A DNA stretch of 64,000 bases from Diaporthe sp. PMI_573 (Eukaryota; Ascomycota; Sordariomycetes; Diaporthales; Diaporthaceae). Location: assembly GCA_021399435.1 (NCBI GenBank), contig JAJTUP010000042.1:434001-498000 (forward strand), read 5' to 3'. Shown piece by piece: positions 30,907 through 41,543 of this stretch. Under the pieces are notes generated by a model, which saw only the letters and a list, made by a program, of their open reading frames with translations, was not told where the DNA came from and did not search any database. Each line of letters opens with the position of its first letter. Positions within the stretch are counted from its first letter, which is position 1. The translations under genes were made by a program, and so were the position numbers.

Positions 30907-31241
30907 GACTACGAGACAACAAGCGCTGAAGATGCTTAAGAACCCTACAAGGACACTACGATCCCTTTAGCTATAGCTGCCCCATTCACGTCCACCACGC
31001 CGCTAAGTGAAAGGCATGGCCTACTAATCACACAAAGACTTATTTTGTAACACATTTCAAGCTTCCAGAATAAGTAAATCAATACATCACTGTCATTCCG
31101 CCAGACAGTCTCTGGCGAATCCTACTTGTTTCTTTAGGAGAGGCAAGTGATTCTTGAAACCTATAGCGCCAATAATGTATACGGCAGCCCAAAGGACAAA
31201 CAAGTACTAATTTGAGCCATCATTCAAGCTGAATTCCTTAT
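30907..31241. other. Spacer before the LTR-like repeat
   Basis: AT-rich, no coding signal and no recognisable element. Confidence 0.4.
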
Positions 31242-31437
31242 TTGCAGGCATCCTGATCTGTTCGGCTGGTATCTGGTGATCTCGAATATAATGTAACGGT
31301 CCGAACGAGTGCCAATTGCAACTAGCTGGATGACTATACGAGTATATTCGAGATGAAGAGAGAAGGACTAAAATCTGTAGGTGGGCCCGCCACCGTGGCC
31401 CGAACTATCAACCAGCTCTGATCTTAGCTTAGGTAAG
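31242..31437 (-). repeat. LTR-like direct repeat, left copy
   Basis: Contains TGTAACGGTCCGAACGAG and a 12-bp inverted pair, ATCTCGAATATA (31279) with TATATTCGAGAT (31343). The partner copy at 32825 has the same pair with one compensating change in each arm. Confidence 0.75.
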
Positions 31438-31731
31438 TATTAGGCATCCCCTTCTTATGGCAAAGCTAATAAGAAGAAGCCCTTACTATAGAAGACCAGT
31501 TAGTGTGTTTACTAAACCTTATATAGTAGGCTGTTGTTGCTTTAATTTAGAAGCTTTCTTCTTACAACTTGTTGGAATAGCACTTGGATGGATCGCACGT
31601 AGTCACCTGACCTGGGCGGGATTACTAAGCCCGCTAGGTACTGTACGCAGGTCCTTTAGGATCTGCGGGGCAGTCCCTTCCTAGTTTCAAGTACGAAGCC
31701 ACGAACAGGACGTGATGCATCGGAATGCCAG

Positions 31732-32541
31732 TCAGGATAGCCGGATGAAGGCCAATAAGGCCAGCAAAACATTGCGCCTCGGTCTATAAGCAGCCCTGCA
31801 AGGGCCAGCCCCGTAGCAATGTGGATATTTGTTATAGTCCTCGGGTATCCTCATAATCCCAATCAGACGGTCCCGGAGAGTATGGTTGAGCGCTCCTTCG
31901 AGATAATTGATCCTGACAGCGTCGCTCCAAGTACCCCCTCTACTATCTGCCAGCTCCTTTTTAAACTTAGGGAAGAAAGATGCAAAGCTCTCGTTTTCTT
32001 GCTGTCTGATCACTCGCAGGCGGTCCAAGGCGCGGGCCTTAGCGTTCGGGTCGCCGTACCTTCGTTCTAGGTACTTCATAAAGTCTTCAGGGCAGTGAGT
32101 GCCATCCGAACCTCCCTGGGCGTAATAGGCGGAAGACATCATTTGGGCAGTGCTCTCTAGCCTTGTATAAATATATGCGAACCTCTCTTCGTCACTCCCA
32201 AATGCATTCTTATCCACTTGTAGCTTTGATCGCACCTCGAGGGACCATGGCAGGAACTTGCGTCGTGACCCATCAAACTTAGGGGGGTCAGGCAGCGTAG
32301 GCTTCTGACGTTTCGTCTCATTCTGATCGGATCTGGGTTCTTGTTGGGCTGAGGGTATGGTCGTGGATATCGTATTGGGTGTCTGGGTTGCACTTAGGGT
32401 CTCGTGGAGTAAGCGTATCTGCTCTTGGGATGATTCGCGATCCTGGTTTTGTCGTGCTTCTATTGACTGTAACTGAATAGTCAATTGGCTCAGTACCTGC
32501 AGCAACTGCTGCTGCTGGTTGTCAGGCTCTGTAGGTTCCAT
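31732..32541 (-). CDS. Retrotransposon Gag-like protein, 3'-truncated
   Basis: 269 residues from ATG. The N-terminus is a Gln-rich coiled coil (QQQQLLQVLSQLTIQLQSIE). The core reads PDPPKFDGSRRKFLPWSLEV then RYGDPNAKARALDRLRVIRQ and ESFASFFPKFKKELADSRGG, the usual capsid-like order of fungal retrotransposon Gag (P-x-F-D-G, Y-x-D-x-x-x-x-x-x-A, F-x-x-x-F). The nucleocapsid zinc knuckle (CCHC) expected after it is absent, and the last ~35 residues look out of frame with the family. It lies between the two direct repeats and could serve only a non-autonomous element. Confidence 0.8.
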   Translation of the reverse strand: MEPTEPDNQQQQLLQVLSQLTIQLQSIEARQNQDRESSQEQIRLLHETLSATQTPNTISTTIPSAQQEPRSDQNETKRQKPTLPDPPKFDGSRRKFLPWSLEVRSKLQVDKNAFGSDEERFAYIYTRLESTAQMMSSAYYAQGGSDGTHCPEDFMKYLERRYGDPNAKARALDRLRVIRQQENESFASFFPKFKKELADSRGGTWSDAVRINYLEGALNHTLRDRLIGIMRIPEDYNKYPHCYGAGPCRAAYRPRRNVLLALLAFIRLS

Positions 32542-32824
32542 GTTGGATAATCGCCTGCGGGCACTCCCCTCTGGTCGCCTTAAACTAGGCGTGGCCCGGC
32601 GTCTTTGTATAGAGCCCGTAGCTCTACGAGACGGCTTTGTATGCGAGGTGCCTTACTGCGTATAGTACGCCTTTTCGGGACTTTAAACCTCTTCGGATCC
32701 GATCAGTCGCAACTGATCAACTCCGAGCTATCCGATGCTCCTCACGAAGGTGCAAAGCTCGGGATCTCTAGGGCCTCTTGCTCCTAGCTTCAGCGGTCTT
32801 CAGATCACCGTACACAACCCGTAG

Positions 32825-33021
32825 TTGCAGGCTTCCTGATCTGTTCGCTGGTATCTCGTGTGATCTCGAATGTAATGTAACGGTCCGAACGAGTGTCAAT
32901 TGCAACTAGCTGGATTACTATACGAGTACATTCGAGATGAAGAGAAAAGGACTAGAATCCGCAGGTAGGCCCATCAACGTGGCCCGAGCTATCCACCAGC
33001 TCTAATCGTTGCTTAGGTAAG
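32825..33021 (-). repeat. LTR-like direct repeat, right copy
   Basis: Partner of the 31242 repeat. The inverted pair is ATCTCGAATGTA with TACATTCGAGAT: relative to the left copy an A-T pair has become G-C with both arms changed. Confidence 0.75.
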
Positions 33022-33024
33022 CGA

Positions 33025-33732
33025 ATGGAAGGCCCTGCTTGGCTCTTGGCCGAATGGTGGGTGAGGCCTAACACGGGCCCAGCCCGTTACAAATGCAAGC
33101 GCACTCTAGCTTGGACCCATGCAAAGCTAGGCAACCCCAACCAGGCTGAAAGCTTGGTTCTGGAAGTGTTAGCATCTCTACCACAACCCCCTAGCTATAT
33201 GGATCGCATCATGCAGGAGATACTAAGCATATACGGATGTATTACTCGATCGCGGGAGGGTGAACAGCAAACATATCTACATACAGCTGAGAGAGCCAAA
33301 GTGAAGAGACTGGCCCATTTCCCTCACTTCAGCCGTTTGCCAGGTGAGATTCGCAATCTGATCTGGGAATTCGCAGCGGTCGCCGCCATAACGCAACCCA
33401 AATATGTTTCAGTTCTTGTCGAGAACAACGAGATCAGAATGGACTATACGCGGACCCAGAGCTTGCCCTTGGTGTGCAAAGACAGCTTTGCAATATATTT
33501 CGAAAACTATTTCCGCCATAACCATGACTCACTAGCGTATGGAGAGTCGGATGCTCACCTTGCTGTCAACTTTGAGTGCGATATATTCCATCTCGGGAAC
33601 TTGATGATCAGCTACGAGAAAATGTTCTCTGCCTCGAGAGGATTGTTATATATAATACATCCTCTTAAACCACTCATTCGCTGCCAGATTCGTCTTCCTT
33701 ACCAGTTCCCTCGTCCTCATATTTTTTCTTGA
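33025..33732 (+). CDS. 2EXR-domain protein, probably partial
   Basis: 235 residues from an ATG only 3 bp after the LTR-like repeat. Residues ~96-120 (FPHFSRLPGEIRNLIWEFAA) match the F-x-x-F-x-x-L-P-x-E-(L/I)-R-x-x-I-W start of the fungal 2EXR domain, and RTQSLPLVCKDSFAIYFENY fits the following segment. The first ~70 residues (LGNPNQAESLVLEVLASLPQ) look like a TPR helix pair. 2EXR proteins are an expanded, mostly uncharacterised fungal family. The proximity to the repeat and the short tail suggest the gene was interrupted on its 5' side, so the ATG may not be native. Confidence 0.6.
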   Translation: MEGPAWLLAEWWVRPNTGPARYKCKRTLAWTHAKLGNPNQAESLVLEVLASLPQPPSYMDRIMQEILSIYGCITRSREGEQQTYLHTAERAKVKRLAHFPHFSRLPGEIRNLIWEFAAVAAITQPKYVSVLVENNEIRMDYTRTQSLPLVCKDSFAIYFENYFRHNHDSLAYGESDAHLAVNFECDIFHLGNLMISYEKMFSASRGLLYIIHPLKPLIRCQIRLPYQFPRPHIFS

Positions 33733-33769
33733 CTCTCTTGGGATAATGACGGCACCACTGCTGCGGTTC

Positions 33770-35294
33770 AATCCAATGCTTTCCTGCATGTTCTTGACAG
33801 CATTGTTTGTCGTCTGGCTAACTTCGGATAAAACCTGGAGGCACGGAGGGGTTTTGCCTGTACCTTGCCGTTGTCGGCGATTTTGTTCTCATTCAGGAAG
33901 TAATCTTCCATGATATTGTAGGTCTTTATGCAGATCTCCTTGTTGGCGTTGGTCTGGCACTTTCAATCTTCGTGATACCGCCGCACTGATCAATCAACAG
34001 GGCGTATTGGTTGATGATGTTAGGTGTGCCATCGGCAAGCTTTTTTTCTAATTTGCCAACCCGAAGAATGTCCTCGAGGCCCTGCAGAGCCAGCCGGATG
34101 ATCTTGTTGTCTGGGCAGTCGAGAAGGTCGCACAGGTGCTTGATGCAACCCTGAGCGACGAGATAGTAGATGTGTTCGGGCTTTTGTAGACAACTTCTAC
34201 TAATAGTATTGAAGATAGCATAGCAAGCCTCCTTGCGCGTCTTAATGTCACTGTCTGACAGCAGGTGAATTAGAGGCGGGATGATGTTGGCGTCAACAAC
34301 GGCCTGAACCTGAGTTAAGTTGCCAGCGGTGATGTTAGAGATGGTCCAGCATGCCTCCTTCCGAATGCTGTTCTTGTGGGAGCTCAGGAGGGAAAGAAGG
34401 TAGGGCAAGGCCCCGCAGTTGATGATGACCTGGGTTTGGACGTCGTCACCGGTGACAATGTTTCCGACAGAGCGCAGCGCGAGCGCCTGTACCGAGGTAG
34501 AGCTGTGCATGAGCAATTCGACCAGACGGCCGGGGATCCCAGCGTCAATTACTGCCTGAATATTATCGTTGGATCCGTTCGACAGGTAGGAGATAGCCCA
34601 GCAGGCATTGATCAGGACCTCATTGTCCACAAAGGAGACCAGCTTGGACAGCACGGGAAGCGCAGGGGCAATCTGTGGCAGTATGTTAGCTGTAGCTTTG
34701 GTGTGGAGTGGGTGCCAGGAATGGCCGATTTAAACGGACTGTGTTCCAGTCTGGCTGGGGGGTCTGGCAGCTGAAGTTGCTTAGGGCCCAAGTGGCGTCG
34801 CGAAGCATGCTGAGCTCGCGGCTGTCACCAATAAGAGCCAGCAGAGGCTTCAGAGCACCACAGCTCAAAACATAGTCGCGGTACTGTGGGCTGTGGCCAG
34901 CTATGTTTCCGAGGGCCCAAACAGCTAGATTGTGGACATCGGGGTCTGGGCTGGCAAAGAGCTCGACAAGGATTGGGACGGCGCCGGCCTGGACAACAAC
35001 CCGGGTTTGCGCAGCGCTGCCGTTGATGAGGGCCCACGCAGCCAGAGATTGCACGAGGGTGTGAGGCGATCGGAGGGACTTGACAGAACAGTTGACGACA
35101 TTCCTAAAGGCGCGGGAAAGGAAACTGGCTTGCTGGTCAAGAAGCCCGCTTTCTGAGTCCACGGCTTCAGCTTCCTTGCGTTTTGCCTTGTCAGAACAGC
35201 AGATCATTATGGTTTGGCTGGTCCGATATGTATGACAGGGGGTTGAGGTTGCCGTGCTTCGTTTGTGATAATGATTGTGGTGAGATGCGGTCAT
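33770..35294 (-). pseudogene. Importin-alpha paralogue lacking the IBB domain, frameshifted at the C-terminus
   Basis: Exon 1 35294-34740, intron 34739-34673 (67 bp, GTCCGT..CCACAG with GCTAAC branch), exon 2 34672-33926. About seven ARM repeats match karyopherin alpha closely: [100 protein letters not shown]. The N-terminal importin-beta-binding domain and first ARM repeat are replaced by an unrelated leader. After GGITKIE the frame is shifted; one base over, [20 protein letters not shown] continues the family's C-terminus to about 33770. Several conserved residues have changed. Read as a truncated, decaying duplicate; a shortened functional protein of 433 residues remains possible. Confidence 0.8.
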
Positions 35295-35748
35295 AGATTT
35301 GTATGAATCTTACTCATGAATACTGCACAGTACAGGTTATAATCTCTCCGCACCTTGATAAGCGACGCCGCCATCAGCTGGCTTATGTCACGTGCTTACG
35401 CTCCGCGTCATTGGCTCTTCGGTCTTCGATGTACTGTGACTTTCATTGCGAGGATGGCTAGAGCTCAAAACGACCCGGCACGTCTGCAGCATCGGTGGGA
35501 CCAGATCTTATCCTGGAGCTGGCTCTAGCCACCGCACGCCGTATGGAATCCCTTCGGACCATTCCACAATGCAATTGATTATCTTGAACAGTACAAGATG
35601 AAGTTTCTTGATAAAAGCAATATTATTGTATTCAGGTGGTGCGTATTGTATTACGCAATATGGCATTGGTCCATATTGTATTGTATTGCCAAGAACCCAA
35701 TATATTGGCAGTGTGACAATATATCCAATATATTCCACGTGACCTTCA
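35295..35748. other. Spacer with AATATATTGG-type repeats at a hAT end
   Basis: The first part is the presumed 5' region of the importin-alpha copy. From about 35600 to 35745 the words CCAATATATT, AATATTGTATT and GTATTGTATT recur, and CAGTGTGACAA occurs at 35713. This is the likely subterminal zone of the hAT fragment that follows; the exact end was not fixed. Confidence 0.45.
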
Positions 35749-36873
35749 TCATTCAACTGCCGCGGTGAGAATATCGTCGCCTTGAAAACCCCGTATCCTA
35801 AACCATGACTTCAAGCATTCTAATGCTTCAACCATATCACTCCCAAGTCGATTTCGACGATCTGTAATGGTTATCTTTGCCCCAGAGAAGAGTCGTTCAG
35901 GCTCGGCAGACATTGCAGGAATTGACAGTATATCCACTGCCATTTTGCTCAGGTTGGGGTAGTTCTTTTGCTGTGTCTCCTCCAGCCACCATGCAAGGGC
36001 GCTCGTAAACCCATAAACCCGCTCAGACTTACAATAGCGCTCATACTCGTCTGTGATAAGCGCTGGTTGTAGATGCTTATTTCTCCAATTTAAGAACTCG
36101 TTCGTAGTCGTTGACGGGACCTCAGATAGAGGAAGATGCGGCTCCACAGGTTTGTACTCATCCCACAGTGCCTCTATCAACTTCTTCGACGGCTCAGCCC
36201 ATTCCTTCTTCCAGTTCTCGTGTATGTAGTGCCATTTATGCGAAGGGTGGAGCACAATCGCCGCAACGTAGGCAGGCGATTCATCAGTAAGGCGATAGTA
36301 CTTGTCCATTTTCGCCCATCCCGAGTTATACATCGGCGTCATAATCCGGTCGTCCATATGTGCCTCCTTCCCCGCTTCGAATTGTGCCAATACAAAGTCC
36401 ATAGCCAAGAGGACATTGTCGAGGGTTGCAAACGATGACTCGAGAGCCTTGGTAGTCATTTTGAGCTTCTCTAAAAAGGACTTGATCTTCTCGAGGATGA
36501 TCCGGTCCTCCGAAGAGAGCTCGTCTCCAGCGCAATCTGATTCCGCCCACTTGTTAAAATACCCGTCGATTGCGTCCCTAAGATGCAAGGCCGATCGTAG
36601 CATGATATACCACGAACTCCACCTCGTGTCGTTATCTCGCGCAAGCTTGCGGCTATGGCTAATAGCCATAAACTTCTGGCAACGCTGAACACTTCGTTGG
36701 ATGAAAACGACGAAGTTATGAAGCTTGCCAAGAGGACCTTTTTGCCGCCACGCCTCGATCTCCTTTCGTGTCACTTTATACGTACCAGGATCGTCGTGTT
36801 CGAGCTTCTCGTCGTCGGTAATGAAGAGGAAAGCTTTGGCGGCGAGATTGATTATGTGGCCTTGGCAGCGAAG
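35749..36873 (-). mobile_element. hAT element, C-terminal half of transposase only
   Basis: The minus strand encodes the second half of a hAT transposase, from LRCQGHIINLAAKAFLF (near 36873) through WRQKGPLGKLHNFVVFIQRS and NDTRWSSWYIMLRSALHLRD to the hATC block YPNLSKMAVDILSIPAMSAE, PERLFSGAKI and RNRLGSDMVEALECLKSWF. The N-terminal half is missing: at 36874 the sequence switches exactly to the end of another hAT element. The remaining 375 codons have no stop. Confidence 0.88.
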
Positions 36874-39275
36874 CAGAGTGCGTAATCAACCAATTCAACT
36901 CAACTGGTACCTCCTCGCAGTTGGATTGACATCCGGCCAAGTATATTTCAGTTGGATTGAAGTTGGACGAGGCTGCTCTCAGTTGGATTGCAGTTGGTTG
37001 TTTCGTACCAACGGATATCTCCGATCTTCACGTCTTAACGCCGATCCCACTCATCACTACCATGAGGGTAGGACAATACCCTCCCTTCTCCATGACCGCA
37101 TACTCTGCGCCATCCCAATAGTGTGTCGATCAAGACGAGTTCGGAAAGGGTGATACCATCTTTCCCGCGCTACTGAACGACCTTTCAGTCTCTGCTGACA
37201 TTGTAGGGATAGACAGCAAGTCAGAGGCCATTCGAGAGAGGTTCGGATACTCCATTTCGTGCTCCTTCCACCAAGAAAGAGGGCTGAATTGGTATTTGTC
37301 GTCGGCGGGGGTAAAAGTCTGGATATAACGTTCGTACTCATCAAGCGCTGGGCGCCGTTGCGAAGGATATCCCGCTCTGTCATCTGGATGCTCCCTTTTG
37401 CGTTTGCCGAGCGAATGTGCCAGGAACGCGTCATATCCAGAGAGCGCCCTTCGGCTGCTCGCTGTCGACAGCACCGCTAAGCCAGGAACCACGCGAGTAG
37501 CATACTCCTCCTTCCACATCTTCTTAAGTCTTGTCGAGTAATCTTCTTCCCACTGCGTCGCATCCGCATGTCCTTCCCAGTGGTATTGCAGCGCCGGCCA
37601 CCCAAAGCAAGGGTGAAGAACTACAGCACCAATATATGAAACAGGCCAGAGCTTATCGTAATACTCGTTAAGCTTCATCCACGCAAGGTTAATGTAGGTA
37701 GCAACCATATCAGCGCTGTCCTCTCCCAAGCCATCAAGGAGGTCATGATTCTGCTTGAGCTCCTCTAAATGCGTCAAGAGATACTCAAAGGAGGGAAAAT
37801 ATTCCCAAAAGGAGCCGGTGTTAACATGATCATCCTCGCTAGTCTTCGGGTTGCCTTGTAGACGAACGGAGATCTCATCAAACGGCCGCAAAACCTGAAT
37901 AAAAACCTCAACCACGTCCCAGTCCTCTTCTGACAGCTTGTCGTCAATTATAGAAGGCTTCATTGATTTTCTCTTGCTCCTTTCCCACGTCCTTTCCGCC
38001 TTTTCGACAATCCGATTGAAGTATGTACGGAGAAGCAGAGCGCGGACCATCATACGATGGCGAGAGTTCCAGCGGGTCTCGTTGTCAGCGATAGGTCTGA
38101 GCGGTACTTGCTTCTTCCTAGTCTCAGGATTGATGGGTTCAAGGACACCGCTTTTGAGGTCTTCTTCTTGCCACTTCAAGAGGCACTCTAAGTGTTGTGG
38201 CGAGTTCAAGACAGCGGCGTTAAGATTGTGAAGTCGACCAATTGGGCCCCTCCTCCGCCATTGCTTAAGCTTATCTGCCGGTAGATAGTTGAAATCGTAT
38301 TCGGAGTCCGGTGCGCTGCTGCCTGTATGCTCCATTGCGTCCGCCGCCTTGCCGAATATCAGCTGCTTGACAGCGAGGTTAATGACGTGGCCCAGACAGC
38401 GGAGACGGCGTTCGTCCGGATCAAACTCGAATTCGTCGCCGAGAGCCACCATTGCCGTGTCGTTATTGCTGGCATTATCAAGGACCATATACCCAAGCCG
38501 GTCGCTTCCAAGATCCCACTCTGCCAAGACGTCAGCCACTTCGTTGGCTAAGTTATCGCCAGTATGGCGTCCGGATACAGGTGGAAGGGCGAGAAGCAGT
38601 TTCCGGTGCCGCCATTGTTGGTCAACAAAGAAGCAGTTGACTCCAAGCAACGAGAGCTGATTGCGAGACGTCCAGCCATCAAATGTGATGTGAATCCTGC
38701 CACGACCAGTTTTTAGATATTCCGTTACAGCTCCTTTCGCCCCATTGTAGATCGATCGCAGTCGAGATCGAAGGACCGCGGAAGATGGTATCTTGTCTTT
38801 GTACATCGGGTTGACAAACTCAATAAGGCGGCGAAGACGCTCACTCTCGATTAGTTGGAAAGGGAGATTATCGTGTGTTATCCAGTCGACGAGTAGCTCT
38901 TCGAATGCGCCGAGTTTGAGCCTCCCAAGAATGGTAGAAAAGATACGCTGGTCGGCTGGGGACGCAGTCACTCCAAAGTGTTCTGTCAGAGTCTTAGTGC
39001 GGCTGGGCGGCGTCACGTCTTTTCTTGCTGGGTCCTGCAAAATTAAGTCGGAGTAAAATAATGAGGAGCGGCTTATTGCTTACCTTGACCCCATGGATGC
39101 AATTGGAAATCACTACCAAGTTATGCGGTATGCCTCCAGCCGACTCGAAGGAAAGCCAGTCGCCAGAGTCCTGCTGTGGATACAAACAAAGCAAGAGAGT
39201 TGGCTTTTTCTTCTCGTGCCATCTATAGGCATCTTGGGTAAGCCGTGAGCTTGTTCTTGTCAGAAGGAGAGACAT
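36874..39275 (-). mobile_element. Second hAT element inserted in the first
   Basis: Starts with CAGAGTGCGTAATCAACCA at 36874, directly against a coding position of the interrupted hAT. The same 19 bases occur at 58675 in a relic element, which supports them as a true terminal sequence. The subterminal zone repeats CAGTTGGATTG several times (36903-37005). The opposite inverted end was not found beyond 39275, and the missing half of the host hAT does not reappear there, so the 5' side has been lost or rearranged. Confidence 0.8.
37057..39275 (-). pseudogene. hAT transposase with intron and near-terminal frameshift
   Basis: Exon 1 39275-39084 (degraded BED-type region around CLYPQQDSGDWLSFES), intron 39083-39035 (49 bp, GTAAGC..TTTGCAG), then a long exon to a stop at 37130. 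Core landmarks: HITFDGWTSRNQLSLLGVNC, LDNASNNDTAMVALGDEFEF, RRLRCLGHVINLAVKQLIFG, and the hATC YPNLSRMASDLLSIPTMSAE. After SFSSAGKMVSPF the frame runs to a premature TGA; one base over, RTRLDRHTIGMAQSMRSWRR continues the conserved tail to about 37057. One inserted base near 37140 accounts for this. It is otherwise stop-free over 1.9 kb. Confidence 0.85.
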
Positions 39276-40382
39276 ACTCCTTGTAGTGTTCCGCTCATTT
39301 AATAAGCGTTTTGGTAGCTACCGCCGGTCTAGATTGAAATTTCACCATAAAGGCCGGCCTCGTCCAGAAGGTTCTAGTAGATGTTAGCAGCCCGTCACAG
39401 TACTGTGTCTTGCTCAGGGAGAACCTGACGCGGAGGGATCCCATCCAACTTGTTGAAGCTCGCATAGCATGTTTTCCAAAAGGTGTGTTTTTTGGAATCG
39501 ACGGCGAACCTCGCTGTCCAGTCCTTTCAAGGCATCACGCAACTCGACCGTATAGGCTTCGACCACAGGCGGAGCGTTACCGCACAACAGGAAGTGAAAA
39601 CGGTGAAAGTTGTGATTATGTAAGGGCTTGGTCAAAGAAGCTGCAATAAACGTCGAATCAGCCTTGCAAGAGACTCTCGTGATAACCGTCTGCTGCGTAT
39701 GACCCTTAGGCCGTCTTTGACCCGAAATACAATGCTTGACTACAAGGGCTGGAAATTTTCCAACATCGCTTAGTTTGACCAATTCCGAACCAATACCCTG
39801 ATAACTCTGCAGGCACAGACTTGCGATGGTCCTTTGGATCACTTGCCAAGAGCTGTTAACTCAGCAACCTTGACTCGCCAGACCTCCAACTACCCACCAT
39901 CTTCACATTTAACTCTGAGCGAGATACTTTAGTAAGAGTCACAGGGAGGGCGATCTCCACCATCACCCCCCAGGTCCATGTCTATGGCGACGATTTGAGC
40001 AGTGGCAAGGCTCTTGGCAGCCTTGCCTATGGCTGCCTGTTGAAGACTAAGCCTACACACAATCGCGCCTGCCAGGCAGCACAATTTCGTCACTAGATGA
40101 TCCAATAACCAACCTGCCAAGCACCAACGCGTGATCTCAAACACAGCTCGCACGCCTGGTCATCGCTAGCCACTCCTCATGGGAAGTTCCATAAATAGTA
40201 GCGATGTTGGAGGCCTCCTACACCCCTCTACGTGGATACCTATTGTGAAACCTCATTTCTTAATTTTGATCACTGCCAGCTTTAAAGGGACAGTTAATCC
40301 TACACGAAATCGTGAGTTGACATGTTGAGTTTTCACACCGTTCTAGGGAGCATCGAAATATAGTGAAGATATTGATCCGGTC
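39276..40382. other. Intergenic region with one doubtful minus-strand frame
   Basis: A minus-strand frame at 39414-39842 (142 residues, LLENMLCELQQVGWDPSAS at its end) has no family I recognise and no clear start context. The rest is uninformative. The final part is the promoter side of the small membrane-protein gene. Confidence 0.35.
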
Positions 40383-40886
40383 ATGTCACGATCCTACTCC
40401 CGCATAGTCCTCGAATCGAACGAGGTAGGTCTGAGATACAACGTAGCGGCCGCGACAGCATGCTGGTTCATGCTCGCCGGCTTCTTCATACTGCCCGGCA
40501 CTTTCACTTCCATCAAGCGGTCAACTTTTCTTAGTTCTTCGGAAGGCGGCCGGCGAGTCCAGAGCGCTGTTCAAAATGTACCACTGTCGGCTGCTGCGGG
40601 CCTTTGCTATCTGGTAGCAATCGTGGGACTTGGCACACTCTGGCGAAAATTTCGCGCAAATTATGTCTGGGTGACACAACACATTCTATTGTAAGTAGTC
40701 GCCACTCAGATATTAAGGGGATGTCAAGCTTATGCGAATAGACCGAGTTGCCTTAATTGTCTCAGCGGGTTGTTCACAGTCCTAACAAATGTCTATACCG
40801 CTCGGAAGGGTATATGGTCGCCGACGGCATGGGCTAGTTTGGGCATTGTTTTGATCTCGATGCTGATATCCCTGATAGCTCAATGA
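40383..40886 (+). CDS. Small four-helix membrane protein, two exons
   Basis: Exons 40383-40690 and 40742-40886 with a 51-bp intron (GTAAGT..AATAG), phase 2, give 150 residues. Four hydrophobic segments are visible: AAATACWFMLAGFFILPGTF, LSAAAGLCYLVAIVGLGTL, SGLFTVLTNVY and WASLGIVLISMLISLIA. The last lies at the very C-terminus. The loop between helices 1 and 2 is basic and Ser-rich. The splice converts an apparently short frame into a well-formed protein, which supports the model. No family was recognised; it resembles the small tetraspanning proteins of unknown function in many ascomycetes. Confidence 0.65.
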
Positions 40887-41189
40887 TTTTCGACAAGCTC
40901 AGTCAGATAACTAAGGATCATGTCGAGTTGGTCTACACCAAGACTATGGGATCGGGAAGGCCTCAAAATTACCTAAACATGGATTCATAATCGGGAAATT
41001 CACAACGAAGTGGCGTTCTGCCCATTGGTTCTTGGCTACAATGAGATATGTATTTAACCCCCTAAGATATCCGTTCTGTAAAATCAATATGGTGCGACTG
41101 CGTGTATTCTTTGCAAGAAGGTCTGGTACTAAGATCACCAACGTGTTTACTCCATTCCTGAACTAAAAGATAGTTCACTAAAAAGGGGG
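40887..41189. other. Spacer, nothing recognised
   Basis: No coding or repeat structure noted. Confidence 0.4.
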
Positions 41190-41543
41190 TTAAAGTAGCG
41201 GGTGAAAAGAATACAGTGCTACTACGTGCGGTGGCGCCGAGGTAGCAGAATCCAGCAGTATCTCATCTGCGTCATCTATATTTGTGAAGGTACGAAGATG
41301 TTGAGGAGCGTAGACATTGTCTATAAGTTTCCAGTAAGTCTTGCAATTAGCGAAAATTTGATTTATGTCGGCCAGGAACTCCTCGTCGTTGGTGTACAGT
41401 TCTTGGTCCATCCTAGTCTTCATAAAAGGAACAGAGGGAAGAAGATGAGATATACAGAGATGCGCGCTATAGCAGCCGATTATCAGCTGTGATGGAGATT
41501 TCGATTTACGCCCCCGGCGTATTGTCCCAGCTGGAGGCAGCAC
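41190..41543 (-). pseudogene. Bromodomain-like gene fragment
   Basis: Part of the minus-strand translation reads MDQELYTNDEEFLADINQIF followed by ANCKTYWKLIDNVYAPQ. The spacing M..x(5)Y..x(3)EF..D...IF.NC..Y resembles the B-C helices of bromodomains as found in GCN5-type acetyltransferases (acetyl-lysine binding normally uses an Asn after NC..YN). Here the position after Y is W, so the binding Asn is missing. No other part of such a protein is present. A weak, partial match. Confidence 0.35.

Larger units (their letters stand above)
31242..33021 (-). mobile_element. Pol-less LTR-type element (gag flanked by ~196-bp direct repeats)
   Basis: Direct repeats at 31242-31437 and 32825-33021 (about 90 percent alike by eye) flank a gag-like frame on the minus strand. 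Their shared edges are TTGCAGG and TTAGGTAAG; I could not establish TG...CA ends, so exact LTR limits are open. No protease, reverse transcriptase or integrase is present in the 1.39 kb between them. It is either an internally deleted copy or a short non-autonomous LTR element. Confidence 0.7.

Noticed and set aside
31285..31320. TGTAACGGTCCGAACGAG as a plus-strand LTR start
   Set aside because: The direct-repeat homology extends well upstream of it in both copies, and the gag lies on the minus strand.
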